From an uncultured Collinsella sp. (GTDB taxonomy: Bacteria > Actinomycetota > Coriobacteriia > Coriobacteriales > Coriobacteriaceae): a stretch of 14,631 nucleotides of DNA. A program made the translations under genes and the position numbers. This document shows positions 7,833 through 14,510 of this stretch, one piece after another (the stretch's first letter is position 1; the number at the start of each line of letters is the position of its first letter). Under the pieces are notes generated by a model that was not told where the DNA came from, did not search any database, and worked only from the letters and a program-made list of their open reading frames with translations. Location of the stretch: the NCBI GenBank assembly GCA_900550205.1, contig URRJ01000037.1, positions 1-14,631 on the forward strand, in the 5' to 3' direction.

Positions 7833-8188
7833 GTGCCGTTGCGTCCTATATCGCCTACGCGCGTGCGCTCAACAGGCTCGGTTGGTCGCCGGCGGAGTTT
7901 GTGGCTGCCGAGTCGTTTGGCGCACGCCTGCGCGGCATGTTGGGGCGGCAACCGCTCGCCGCTAACGGGCTGCCGCTTGTCATGGCGTTTCCGCGCTGTT
8001 CCTCGGTCCACACGTGTTTTATGGCCTATCCCATCGATATCGCCTTTATCGATGCACGCGGCTATGTCCTCGCATGCTACGAAAACGTACGTCCCTGGCG
8101 TATGTGTTCCTGCCCCGGCGCCTGGGCGGCACTCGAGCGCCCTTCAATCATTGTTTCGCCCCCTGCTCTCCAACGCGTGCCGGCTTAA
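7829..8188 (+). CDS. DUF192-family protein, last gene of the Tad operon
   Basis: This small protein of 119 aa matches the DUF192 pattern. It has RLRGMLGR near the N-terminus, then VMAFPRCSSVHTCFMAYPID, then IAFIDARGYVLACYENVRPW, and ends with a GAWAALE segment. GTG 7829 overlaps the upstream stop in GTGA and follows AGGGGTGG at 7817-7824, so it is preferred over GTG 7808. DUF192 has no established biochemical role. Some members carry a signal peptide; this one does not. It contains five Cys in CSSVHTC, ACYE and MCSC. Its coupling to a TadE-like gene suggests a role linked to the pilus, or simple co-transcription. The family call is good and the function is unknown. Confidence 0.8.
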   Translation: MSAVASYIAYARALNRLGWSPAEFVAAESFGARLRGMLGRQPLAANGLPLVMAFPRCSSVHTCFMAYPIDIAFIDARGYVLACYENVRPWRMCSCPGAWAALERPSIIVSPPALQRVPA

Positions 8189-8219
8189 GAAGGTGGAGCG
8201 AAAACTTCTTGCTGCCGGC
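8179..8219 (+). other. Long interrupted hairpin over the end of the Tad operon
   Basis: GCCGGC at 8179-8184 pairs with GCCGGC at 8214-8219, and AAGAAG at 8187-8192 pairs with CTTCTT at 8205-8210. A small internal loop separates the two helices. The structure spans the DUF192 stop codon and no run of T follows it. It may protect the mRNA 3' end or contribute to factor-dependent termination, but it is not a classical intrinsic terminator. Confidence 0.4.
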
Positions 8220-8262
8220 TGATGCCTCTGACGTGTCGATTTATAGAACCGGGGCTATGCTC

Positions 8263-8313
8263 AAAAACTTTTTTAAAATTCTCGGTTGACCGGAACGCGT
8301 CCTTGGTTATACT
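8263..8313 (+). promoter_or_regulatory. Promoter of tRNA-Phe with AT-rich upstream element
   Basis: The -35 box is TTGACC at 8286-8291 and the -10 box is TATACT at 8308-8313, with a 16-nt spacer. An A/T-only or nearly A/T-only stretch at 8263-8280 lies just upstream and fits an UP element, as expected for a stable-RNA gene. A small CCTTG/CAAGG hairpin (8321-8333) lies in the predicted 5' leader of the tRNA transcript. Confidence 0.8.
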
Positions 8314-8345
8314 AATCAAGCCTTGAAACAAGGCACACCTCAAAT

Positions 8346-8418
<73 letters not shown>

Positions 8419-8431
8419 CCTTGAATTGACT

Positions 8432-8462
8432 AGGACCTCTGAAAAGGGGTCCTTTTCTTTTA
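8432..8462 (+). terminator. Intrinsic terminator after tRNA-Phe
   Basis: AGGACCTC (8432-8439) pairs with GGGGTCCT (8446-8453) around a TGAAAA loop, with one G-T pair. It is followed by TTTTCTTTTAT. This is a standard Rho-independent terminator that ends the short tRNA transcript. Confidence 0.85.
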
Positions 8463-8475
8463 TCGAGGGCCCCGC

Positions 8476-8645
8476 GGAAATTGCGACCCGGAATCCGGCG
8501 TCAGAATGGGATGCGCTTTCCTTTTGCGGCCCTTGGCGGAAACTGCGTCCCAGATCCCGCGCTCAGAACGGGATACATTTTCCGGTTGAGGCCTCGAGCG
8601 GAAAATGCATCCCAGTCTTTTGCGAAAAAACGGGGCACGCTTTCC
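8476..8645. repeat. Three 62-bp tandem units, each a 14-18-14 inverted repeat
   Basis: Units start at 8476, 8538 and 8600, exactly 62 bp apart. Each has a left arm of form GGAAANTGCRNCCC (8476-8489, 8538-8551, 8600-8613), an 18-nt centre, and a right arm of form GGGRYRCRYTTTCC (8508-8521, 8570-8583, 8632-8645) that is its imperfect reverse complement. The 16-nt linkers (8522-8537, 8584-8599) share GGCC. The arms are better conserved than the centres, which points to selection on arm sequence or pairing. No gene is apparent: the + frame is open into the next gene only by chance. It could be a REP-like palindromic element array, a multi-site operator, or a structured transcript. I cannot tell which from one locus. 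Confidence 0.85.
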
Positions 8646-8734
8646 GGCCGCCTACCTCCGGCGCATATGTACATCTCGGCGCACCAGCTCGTGTCCGCCT
8701 GCCCAGACATTCCTCCCGCTTTTGCGCCACTTTG

Positions 8735-8773
8735 TAGACCGTTCGGTCGCCTGTCTGCATGCGCGGGTATACT
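8735..8773 (+). promoter_or_regulatory. Candidate promoter with palindromic operator before the GH5-like gene
   Basis: A TATACT box at 8768-8773 lies 68 nt before the start codon. The best -35 match, TTCGGT (8742-8747), is poor and 20 nt away. It falls inside the perfect palindrome GACCG-TT-CGGTC at 8737-8748, whose shape resembles TetR-family operators. A regulator bound here would cover the -35 region. A second small hairpin, CGGGC-CTA-GCCCG (8806-8818), lies just before the ribosome-binding site. All of this is sequence-level suggestion only. Confidence 0.4.
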
Positions 8774-8840
8774 CAAATCGATAGATATGTCATGCACGAG
8801 CGATGCGGGCCTAGCCCGTATGATTCAAAAGGGGGCAGTG

Positions 8841-9902
8841 ATGGAGAGGATACTCGGCGTTAATCTCTCTGGCTGGTTTATTCCCGAGCCCTGGGTGACC
8901 CCGTCGCTGTATGCGGCGACCGGTGCATCCAATGCGGCGGAGCTGCAAGAGGCAATGGGTGCCGCCGCTTATAACGAACGCATGCGCCGTCACTATGAGA
9001 CGTTTGTGAGCGAGGACGATTTTCGCCGTATGGCGCAGATTGGCCTCAATGCCGTTCGTCTGCCGGTGCCGTGGTATGCGTTTGGCTCCCAGGAGTCCGA
9101 TGCCTCCTATATCTCGGTTGTGGACTACATCGATCGAGCTATCGAGTGGGCTGCCAAGTACAACATCCGCGTGCTGCTCGATCTGGCGACGGTGCCGGGT
9201 GGGCAGGGCGATTCCAACGATTCGCCCACCACACCGGAGGCTGTTGCCGAGTGGCATTCGTCCACCAATGGCCGGCACGTCGCACTCGATGTTCTGGAGC
9301 GCCTGGCCGATCGCTATGGCGAGGCCGAGAGTCTTTTGGGCATTGAGCTGTTGGACACCCCTCAAATGAGCGTCCGCAAGAGTCTCTTTACCATGACGGA
9401 CGGCATTCCTGCTCATTACCTACGTAACTTCTATCGTGATGCGTACGAGCTTGTTCGCTCGTATATGTCCGAGGACAAGATCGTTGTTTTTTCCTCCTCG
9501 GGCCACCCCGGCGAGTGGAAGCATTTTATGCGCGGCGCCAAGTACAAGAATGTCTACATGGACCTTCACCTGTATCATTACCGCGACGAGCGTGCGCTCG
9601 ACATCACGAGCCCCCGTGGCCTCGTGACTGCTATCTCGCGCAACAAACGCGAGCTCAAGGAGGCAATCGCGACCGGATTCCCCGTTTTGGTGGGTGAATG
9701 GTCGGGTGCGGCGATTTTTGCCAACTCGTCGGTTACGCCCGAGGGGCGCAATGCCTACGAGCGCGTGTTTATCGCCAACCAGCTGGCTTCGTTTGCGCCG
9801 GCTGCCGGTTGGTTCTTCCAAACGTGGAAGACCGAGAAGCGCATTGCGGCATGGGATGCCCGCGCGGCGCTCGGCACGCTCGAGCGCGGCATGATTGAAT
9901 AG
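8841..9902 (+). CDS. GH5-like cellulase/exo-glucanase-fold protein, probably inactive or altered
   Basis: This protein of 353 aa has no signal peptide and is likely cytoplasmic. ATG 8841 follows AAAAGGGGG (8827-8835); the frame extends upstream into the repeats but that part is not gene-like. The N-terminus LGVNLSGWFIPEPWVTPSLY matches the opening of GH5 exo-beta-1,3-glucanase-like enzymes. Other GH5 landmarks are LNAVRLPVPW with R73, HLYHY with H243 and Y245, and the nucleophile motif VGEWSGA with E286. At the acid/base site the usual LNEP reads LLDTP, so N-E is D172-T173. The usual DLHG reads DLAT, with A116 for His. Without the acid/base Glu normal retaining hydrolysis is not expected. It may be a carbohydrate-binding pseudoenzyme, or use another acid. 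It ends 6 nt before rsmI, so the two may be co-transcribed. Confidence 0.85.
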   Translation: MERILGVNLSGWFIPEPWVTPSLYAATGASNAAELQEAMGAAAYNERMRRHYETFVSEDDFRRMAQIGLNAVRLPVPWYAFGSQESDASYISVVDYIDRAIEWAAKYNIRVLLDLATVPGGQGDSNDSPTTPEAVAEWHSSTNGRHVALDVLERLADRYGEAESLLGIELLDTPQMSVRKSLFTMTDGIPAHYLRNFYRDAYELVRSYMSEDKIVVFSSSGHPGEWKHFMRGAKYKNVYMDLHLYHYRDERALDITSPRGLVTAISRNKRELKEAIATGFPVLVGEWSGAAIFANSSVTPEGRNAYERVFIANQLASFAPAAGWFFQTWKTEKRIAAWDARAALGTLERGMIE

Positions 9903-9908
9903 GTTGAT

Positions 9909-10787
9909 ATGACGCAAAACAGCGCCCGTACGGGCAAACTTTATATGGTCGGGACGCCCATCGGTAACCTGGGCGACCTGTCCCCGCGCGTCGGCGAGGC
10001 GTTTGCCGCCGCCGATGCAATCTGCTGCGAGGACACGCGCGTGACCTCAAAGCTGCTGATGCATCTGGGTATTTCCAAACCGCTCGTCCGCTGCGACGAA
10101 AATGTCATTGCAAGCCGTGCTGCCGGCCTGGTCGACCGTCTGCTGGCGGGGGAGACCCTCGCCTTTGCCTCGGATGCCGGTATGCCGAGCGTGTCAGACC
10201 CCGGCCAGGCACTGGTCGAGGCAGCGCGCGAGGCCGATGTGCCCGTTGAGGTCATCCCCGGTCCCTCTGCGTGCGTTACGGCGCTCGTGTCGTCCGGCAT
10301 TCCCTGTGAGCACTTCTTCTTCGAAGGCTTTTTGGGTCGCAAACATGGTGACCGTGTGCGTCGGCTGCAACGTCTTGCCGTGGTGCCCGGTGCGCTCATC
10401 TTCTACGAGTCTCCACATCGCATCGTGGCGACGCTCGAAGCCGTGACCGAGGTTTTTCCCCAGCGTGAGGTTGCCGTCTGCCGCGAGCTCACCAAGTTGC
10501 ATGAGGAGGTCCTGCGCGGATCTGCCGCCCAGCTTGCCGAGGAGCTGCGTGCCCGCGGCGAGATAAAGGGCGAGATTGCGCTGGTTATCGCGCCACCGAG
10601 CGAGGACGAGGAGGCCGGCATCGTGCCGGTTGGCGCTGCGGCAGCGGATCCCGACGAGGCCCTGCGCGAGGATATCCACGCAGCGCTCGAGGAGGGAGAG
10701 CCCGCTTCCGCGGTGGCTAAGCGCCTGTCTCAGAAGTATTCGCGCCGCAAGCGCGATGTCTATGCCATGGTGCTCGATATGCAATAG
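9909..10787 (+). CDS. rsmI: RsmI, 16S rRNA (cytidine-1402-2'-O)-methyltransferase
   Basis: This enzyme of 292 aa uses S-adenosylmethionine to methylate the 2'-OH of C1402 in 16S rRNA (tetrapyrrole methylase fold). Family motifs are KLYMVGTPIGNLGDLSPR (10-27), CCEDTR (39-44), ASDAGMPSVSDPG (87-99), VIPGPSACVTALVSSG, EGFLGRK, IFYESPHR and CRELTKLHEE. A C-terminal segment from about 245 (DEALREDIHAALEEGEPASA, then a KRLSQKYSRRKRDVY helix) matches the HTH-like tail found in many RsmI proteins. The start ATG 9909 lies 6 nt after the GH5-like gene and its ribosome-binding site is weak (AGGTTG overlapping the upstream stop), so coupling is likely. Confidence 0.96.
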   Translation: MTQNSARTGKLYMVGTPIGNLGDLSPRVGEAFAAADAICCEDTRVTSKLLMHLGISKPLVRCDENVIASRAAGLVDRLLAGETLAFASDAGMPSVSDPGQALVEAAREADVPVEVIPGPSACVTALVSSGIPCEHFFFEGFLGRKHGDRVRRLQRLAVVPGALIFYESPHRIVATLEAVTEVFPQREVAVCRELTKLHEEVLRGSAAQLAEELRARGEIKGEIALVIAPPSEDEEAGIVPVGAAAADPDEALREDIHAALEEGEPASAVAKRLSQKYSRRKRDVYAMVLDMQ

Positions 10788-10811
10788 ATGGAGGATATCC
10801 AGCCCTTGCGC

Positions 10812-10847
10812 TAGAATCATCCACTGTATGCAACGTTTTTCTGGAGG
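10812..10847 (+). promoter_or_regulatory. Possible metG promoter -10 and ribosome-binding site
   Basis: TAGAAT at 10812-10817 could be a -10 box. The matching -35 region around 10789-10794 is poor. GGAGG at 10843-10847 lies 9 nt before the metG ATG and is a good ribosome-binding site. The 69-nt gap after rsmI has no terminator, so read-through from rsmI is also possible. There is no room for a T-box leader. Confidence 0.35.
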
Positions 10848-10856
10848 ACAAACCCC

Positions 10857-12458
10857 ATGGATCAAAGCAAGCCTTCGTTCTTTATCACGACGCCCATCTA
10901 CTACGTCAACGCCGATCCGCACCTGGGCACGGCTTATTCCACCATCATCGCCGATGTTCAGGCTCGCTATCGCCGCTCCGCTGGCTTTAACGTCAAGTTT
11001 CTGACCGGCATGGACGAGCACGGCGAGAAGGTCGCCGAGGCCGCAGCCAAGCACGACATGACGCCGCAGGAGTGGACCGACAGCCAGGCCCCGCACTTCA
11101 AGGAGCTGTGGAGCAAGCTCGAGATTTCCAATGACGACTTCATCCGCACCACCGAGCCGCGCCAGCATCATGCCGTGCAGTACCTGTGGGAGCGCATGAA
11201 GGAGTCCGGCTACCTGTATAAGGGCAGCTACGACGGTTGGTATTGCGTGCCTGACGAGACCTACTTCACCGACACGCAGGTCCAGAAGGGTGACGAGGAG
11301 TACGGCAGCGTCGGCCAGCACCTGTGCCCCGACTGCCACCGTCCGCTCGAGCGCGTGCAGGAGGAGTCCTACTTCTTTAAGCTTTCCGCTTTCCAGGACA
11401 AGCTGCTCAAGCTCTATGACGAGCACCCCGACTTTGTCGAGCCCGCGTTCCGTATGAACGAGGTGCGCAGCTTTGTCGAGGGCGGTCTCAACGACCTTTC
11501 CGTGAGCCGTACGAGCTTTGACTGGGGCATCCAGGTTCCGTTTGACGAGGGCCACGTGACCTATGTGTGGTTCGACGCGCTGCTCAACTATATGACGGCT
11601 GTCGGCTACGGCGTCGATACCGATGAGGCCCGTGCCGAGCTGGCCTATCGCTGGCCCGCGCAGTTCCACATCGTGGGCAAGGACATCATCCGTTTCCACT
11701 GCGTCATTTGGCCGGCCATGCTCATGGCCATTGGCGAGGCCCTGCCCGAGCACGTCTTTGCCCATGGCTTCCTGACCGTGCGCAATGCCGAGACCGGTAA
11801 GGCCGAGAAGATGTCCAAGAGCCGTGGCAACGCCATCGCCCCGCAGGACGTTATCGACATGCTGGGCGTCGAGGGCTATCGCTACTACTTTATGACCGAC
11901 GTGGTGCCCGGCACCGACGGCGCCATCAGCTTCGAGCGCATGGAGCAGGTCTACAACGCCGATCTGGCCAACAGCTGGGGTAACCTCATTTCTCGCTCGC
12001 TCAACATGAGCGCAAAGTACTTTGACGGCTGCGCCCCGGCTAAACCGGCATCTGCCGACGCGTTCGACAACCCGCTGGCAAAGATTGCCGATGGTCTGGT
12101 CGAGCGCTACATGGCCAAGATGGACGTGCTCGATTACGGCGGAGCCAAGGACGAGGTCATGGAGCTCATCCACGCCGCCAACCACTACATCGAGGACTCC
12201 GAGCCCTGGGCGCTTGCCAAGGACGAGGCCAAGGCCGACGAGCTGGCATTTGTGATCTACAACCTGCTTGAGGCCATCCGCATTGCCGCCCACCTGCTGA
12301 TGCCGCTCATGCCCCAGACTTCCACCGAGGCCCTGCGTCGCCTGTCCTGCGAGGAAGAGGCTACGAGCGACGACCTCAAGGGCATTTGCGCCTGGGGCCT
12401 GCTTGCCGGCGGTCAGCCCGTTGAGAAGGGCGAGCCGCTGTTCCCGCGCCTGGGCTAA
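10857..12458 (+). CDS. metG: MetG, methionyl-tRNA synthetase
   Basis: This class I aminoacyl-tRNA synthetase charges tRNA-Met and has 533 aa. The N-terminal Rossmann core opens with PIYYVNADPHLGTAYSTIIA; its HIGH motif reads HLGT at 22-25. KMSKS is at 318-322. A zinc-knuckle-type insertion has C130-x2-D133 and C157-x2-C160. The alpha-helical anticodon-binding domain fills the C-terminal third (NSWGNLISRSLNMSAKYF onward). The C-terminal tRNA-binding (Trbp111-like) domain of longer MetG proteins is absent, as in many actinobacteria. Start ATG 10857 is supported by GGAGG. A strong terminator follows the gene. Confidence 0.98.
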   Translation: MDQSKPSFFITTPIYYVNADPHLGTAYSTIIADVQARYRRSAGFNVKFLTGMDEHGEKVAEAAAKHDMTPQEWTDSQAPHFKELWSKLEISNDDFIRTTEPRQHHAVQYLWERMKESGYLYKGSYDGWYCVPDETYFTDTQVQKGDEEYGSVGQHLCPDCHRPLERVQEESYFFKLSAFQDKLLKLYDEHPDFVEPAFRMNEVRSFVEGGLNDLSVSRTSFDWGIQVPFDEGHVTYVWFDALLNYMTAVGYGVDTDEARAELAYRWPAQFHIVGKDIIRFHCVIWPAMLMAIGEALPEHVFAHGFLTVRNAETGKAEKMSKSRGNAIAPQDVIDMLGVEGYRYYFMTDVVPGTDGAISFERMEQVYNADLANSWGNLISRSLNMSAKYFDGCAPAKPASADAFDNPLAKIADGLVERYMAKMDVLDYGGAKDEVMELIHAANHYIEDSEPWALAKDEAKADELAFVIYNLLEAIRIAAHLLMPLMPQTSTEALRRLSCEEEATSDDLKGICAWGLLAGGQPVEKGEPLFPRLG

Positions 12459-12501
12459 GACGTCGCGCGAGTGCCATATCGGCAATTTGCTGTCTAGATG
12501 T

Positions 12502-12540
12502 AAGGGCATGGCCGCAACGGTCCATGCCCTTTTGCTTTAC
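12502..12540 (+). terminator. Strong intrinsic terminator after metG
   Basis: AAGGGCATGG (12502-12511) pairs perfectly with CCATGCCCTT (12522-12531). The inner CCG/CGG extends the stem, leaving a CAA loop and one bulged T. The T-rich tail reads TTTTGCTTT. It lies only about 30 nt before the ksgA start, so it might also act as an attenuator for ksgA. Confidence 0.9.
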
Positions 12541-12569
12541 GATGCAGCCACCATGTTAAGGAGGCAACC

Positions 12570-13430
12570 ATGACAACTTCGCCTTTGGCAAACCCTACGG
12601 CAACCAGGGAGCTGCTGGAGGAGTTTGGCCTTGCGACCAAGCATCGCTTGGGCCAGAACTTCCTAATCGATAACCATGTGATCGAGCGTATTTGCGAGCT
12701 TGCCGAGCTTGCGGGCGATGAGCGCGTGCTCGAGGTTGGCCCAGGCGTTGGCACGCTCACGCTTGCGCTGCTGCAGGAGGCATCGTGCGTCACGTCGATC
12801 GAGGCCGATCCCGAGCTCGAGCCGGTGCTCGATGCCCATGCCGCCGACTATGCCAACTTCCGTTTTATCATGGGCGACGCGCTCAAGGTGACGCCGGAAC
12901 AGATTGAGCAGGCTGCTGGTGGCGAGCCCACGGTGTTTGTCGCGAACCTGCCCTATAACGTGGCGGCGACGATCATCTTGCAGTTTTTCCAGACGATGCC
13001 CGCGCTCAAGCGTGCCGTGGTCATGGTGCAAAAGGAAGTTGCCGATCGCATTGCCGCAGTCCCCGGCAACAAAACCTATGGCGGATACACGGCAAAGCTC
13101 GGCCTGTATGCGCAGGTGACGGGTCGCTTTGAGGTGCCGCCGCGCTGCTTTATGCCTGCGCCGCATGTGGACTCTGCCGTCGTGCGTATCGACCGTGTTG
13201 ACGGCGTGGTGCCCGAGGGACTCGATCGCGAATTTGTGGCCCGCGTGATTGACGCTGCGTTTGCTCAGCGTCGCAAGACTATTCGCAATTCCATGAGCGC
13301 CAACGGCTTTGCGAAGGACGTGCTCGATGTCGCCTTTGAGGCTTGCGGTATCGCACCCACCACGCGCGCCGAGACGCTCGATGCTGCCGACTTTGTCCGT
13401 CTGGCCCGGGAGCTAACCCATGACGCCTAA
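12570..13430 (+). CDS. rsmA: RsmA/KsgA, 16S rRNA A1518/A1519 dimethyltransferase
   Basis: This enzyme of 286 aa transfers four methyl groups from S-adenosylmethionine to two adjacent adenines in helix 45 of 16S rRNA during late 30S assembly. Loss of it gives kasugamycin resistance in other bacteria. Visible motifs are RLGQNFLID (26-34), motif I VLEVGPGVGT (53-62), the catalytic motif IV NLPYN (126-130), and VVMVQKEVADRI. The C-terminal RRKTIRNS segment typical of the family is present. The start ATG 12570 follows a perfect AAGGAGG (12558-12564). The 3' end overlaps tatD by 11 nt. No clear promoter fits between the metG terminator and this start. Confidence 0.98.
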   Translation: MTTSPLANPTATRELLEEFGLATKHRLGQNFLIDNHVIERICELAELAGDERVLEVGPGVGTLTLALLQEASCVTSIEADPELEPVLDAHAADYANFRFIMGDALKVTPEQIEQAAGGEPTVFVANLPYNVAATIILQFFQTMPALKRAVVMVQKEVADRIAAVPGNKTYGGYTAKLGLYAQVTGRFEVPPRCFMPAPHVDSAVVRIDRVDGVVPEGLDREFVARVIDAAFAQRRKTIRNSMSANGFAKDVLDVAFEACGIAPTTRAETLDAADFVRLARELTHDA

Positions 13431-14337
13431 TGCCGAACGCGTGACGTTTACCAAGAAAAAGAAGACAGTCGCCTGCCCGGAGCCGTTGGCGCCGCTTGCC
13501 GATACTCATGCGCATTTGCTTTCGTTCTGGGGCAAGGAGGTGCCTGAGACGCTCCTGCGCGCCAAGGCTGCGGGCGTCGACCTGTTGGTGACGATCTTCG
13601 ACCCCATCGCCGACAAACGCAGCGTGACGGACTATAGCGACTGGTTGACGCACGAGATTCTGCCGATGCAGGATATTCCACAGATCAAGTATCTTGCCGG
13701 CGTGCATCCATATGGCGCACCGGACTATACAGATGATATCCATGCCCAGGTTGTGGCTGCGCTCGACGATCCGTTGTGTGTTGGCATCGGCGAAATTGGC
13801 CTGGACTACCACATGGACTATGACGACGATGTCGCGCCGGCGCCTCATGACGTGCAGATTGACTGCATGGCGCGTCAGCTTGAGCTTGCCGTGCGTCGCA
13901 ACGTGCCGGTGGAGCTACATTTGCGGCACGAGGACACCGACCAAGAGCGCGCTTCGCACACGGACGCCTACAACGTGCTTCGCGAGGTAGGTGTGCCTCA
14001 GGCCGGTTGCGTGCTGCACTGCTTTGGCGAGGACCGCGCCACGATGGAGCGCTTTGTGGGCTTGGGCTGTTATATCGCCTATGGAGGCGCGGCTACCTTT
14101 AAGCGCAACGATGACGTGCGCGAGGCATTCGCGGCAACCCCGCTCGACCGTATTTTGTTTGAGACGGACTGCCCGTACATGGCGCCGGAGCCGATCCGCG
14201 GTCTTGAGTGCGAGCCCGCAATGATTTCCATTACGGCAAATGCGCTGGTTAACGACCGTGTTGATCGCACGGGGGAGGATGCCGAGGCTATCGCGCGAGC
14301 AGCTTGGGAAAATGCCTGCAAACTTTTTCAAAAATAG
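13420..14337 (+). CDS. tatD: TatD-family metal-dependent hydrolase/DNase
   Basis: This TIM-barrel metallohydrolase has 305 aa. TatD proteins are 3'-5' DNases linked to DNA repair and quality control in studied bacteria. All six expected metal ligands are in place: H30 and H32 in DTHAHL, E125 in GEIGLDYH, H167 in ELHLRHED, H200 in LHCFG and D250 in ETDCPYMAPEP. It is longer than the common ~260 aa. A Lys-rich 25-residue N-terminal extension (KKKKTV) and an acidic insertion around YHMDYDDDVAP (127-137) account for much of that. ATG 13420 lies inside the end of rsmA (11-nt overlap) with GGGAG just upstream, so translation is probably coupled. The tatD/rsmA pairing is common, though usually with tatD first. 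Confidence 0.93.
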   Translation: MTPNAERVTFTKKKKTVACPEPLAPLADTHAHLLSFWGKEVPETLLRAKAAGVDLLVTIFDPIADKRSVTDYSDWLTHEILPMQDIPQIKYLAGVHPYGAPDYTDDIHAQVVAALDDPLCVGIGEIGLDYHMDYDDDVAPAPHDVQIDCMARQLELAVRRNVPVELHLRHEDTDQERASHTDAYNVLREVGVPQAGCVLHCFGEDRATMERFVGLGCYIAYGGAATFKRNDDVREAFAATPLDRILFETDCPYMAPEPIRGLECEPAMISITANALVNDRVDRTGEDAEAIARAAWENACKLFQK

Positions 14338-14340
14338 TTC

Positions 14341-14369
14341 TTGCGTTCGCGGTAGCGCTCCGTTATTCT
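14341..14369 (+). promoter_or_regulatory. Promoter of tRNA-Leu
   Basis: The -35 box is TTGCGT at 14341-14346 and the -10 box is TATTCT at 14364-14369, with a 17-nt spacer. It lies 11 nt before the mature tRNA 5' end, close to the expected transcription start. It starts immediately after the tatD stop codon. Confidence 0.7.
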
Positions 14370-14380
14370 AATTCCTGCAC

Positions 14381-14467
14381 GCGGGCGTGGCGGAATTGGC
14401 AGACGCGTACGGTTCAGGTCCGTATGGGGGCAACCCCATGAAGGTTCAAGTCCTTTCGCCCGCACCA
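14381..14467 (+). tRNA. tRNA-Leu (anticodon CAG)
   Basis: This is a class II tRNA with a long variable arm. The acceptor GCGGGCG pairs with CGCCCGC (14457-14463). The anticodon stem is TACGG/CCGTA around TTCAGGT, with anticodon CAG at 14415-14417. The variable arm is a GGGG/CCCC hairpin (about 14426-14438). The T-loop TTCAAGT begins at 14445. Discriminator A14464 is followed by an encoded CCA (14465-14467), unlike tRNA-Phe in this window. Confidence 0.97.
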
Positions 14468-14478
14468 TTGATTGAAAG

Positions 14479-14503
14479 AGCTCCCAGCAATGGGAGCTTT
14501 TTT
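14479..14503 (+). terminator. Intrinsic terminator after tRNA-Leu
   Basis: AGCTCCCA (14479-14486) pairs with TGGGAGCT (14491-14498) around a GCAA tetraloop, and the run of six T covers 14498-14503. This is a textbook Rho-independent terminator. Confidence 0.93.
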
Positions 14504-14510
14504 GTTATTG

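Noticed and set aside
8476..8645. Repeat block as a CRISPR array
   Set aside because: Only three units are present, each internally palindromic over 46 bp. The linkers are 16 nt with a shared GGCC, and there are no cas genes. Spacers would need to be longer and unrelated.
8481..8840. N-terminal extension of the GH5-like protein through the repeat block
   Set aside because: The frame happens to be open, but the translation is Arg/Pro-rich and crosses the tandem repeats and the promoter. The conserved GH5 opening begins right after ATG 8841 with a good ribosome-binding site.
10194..12509. Very long minus-strand open frame (771 codons) opposite rsmI and metG
   Set aside because: It lies wholly antisense to two clear genes. 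It reads as a Leu/Val/His-rich mirror of high-GC codon bias, with no domain I can recognise and no ribosome-binding site.
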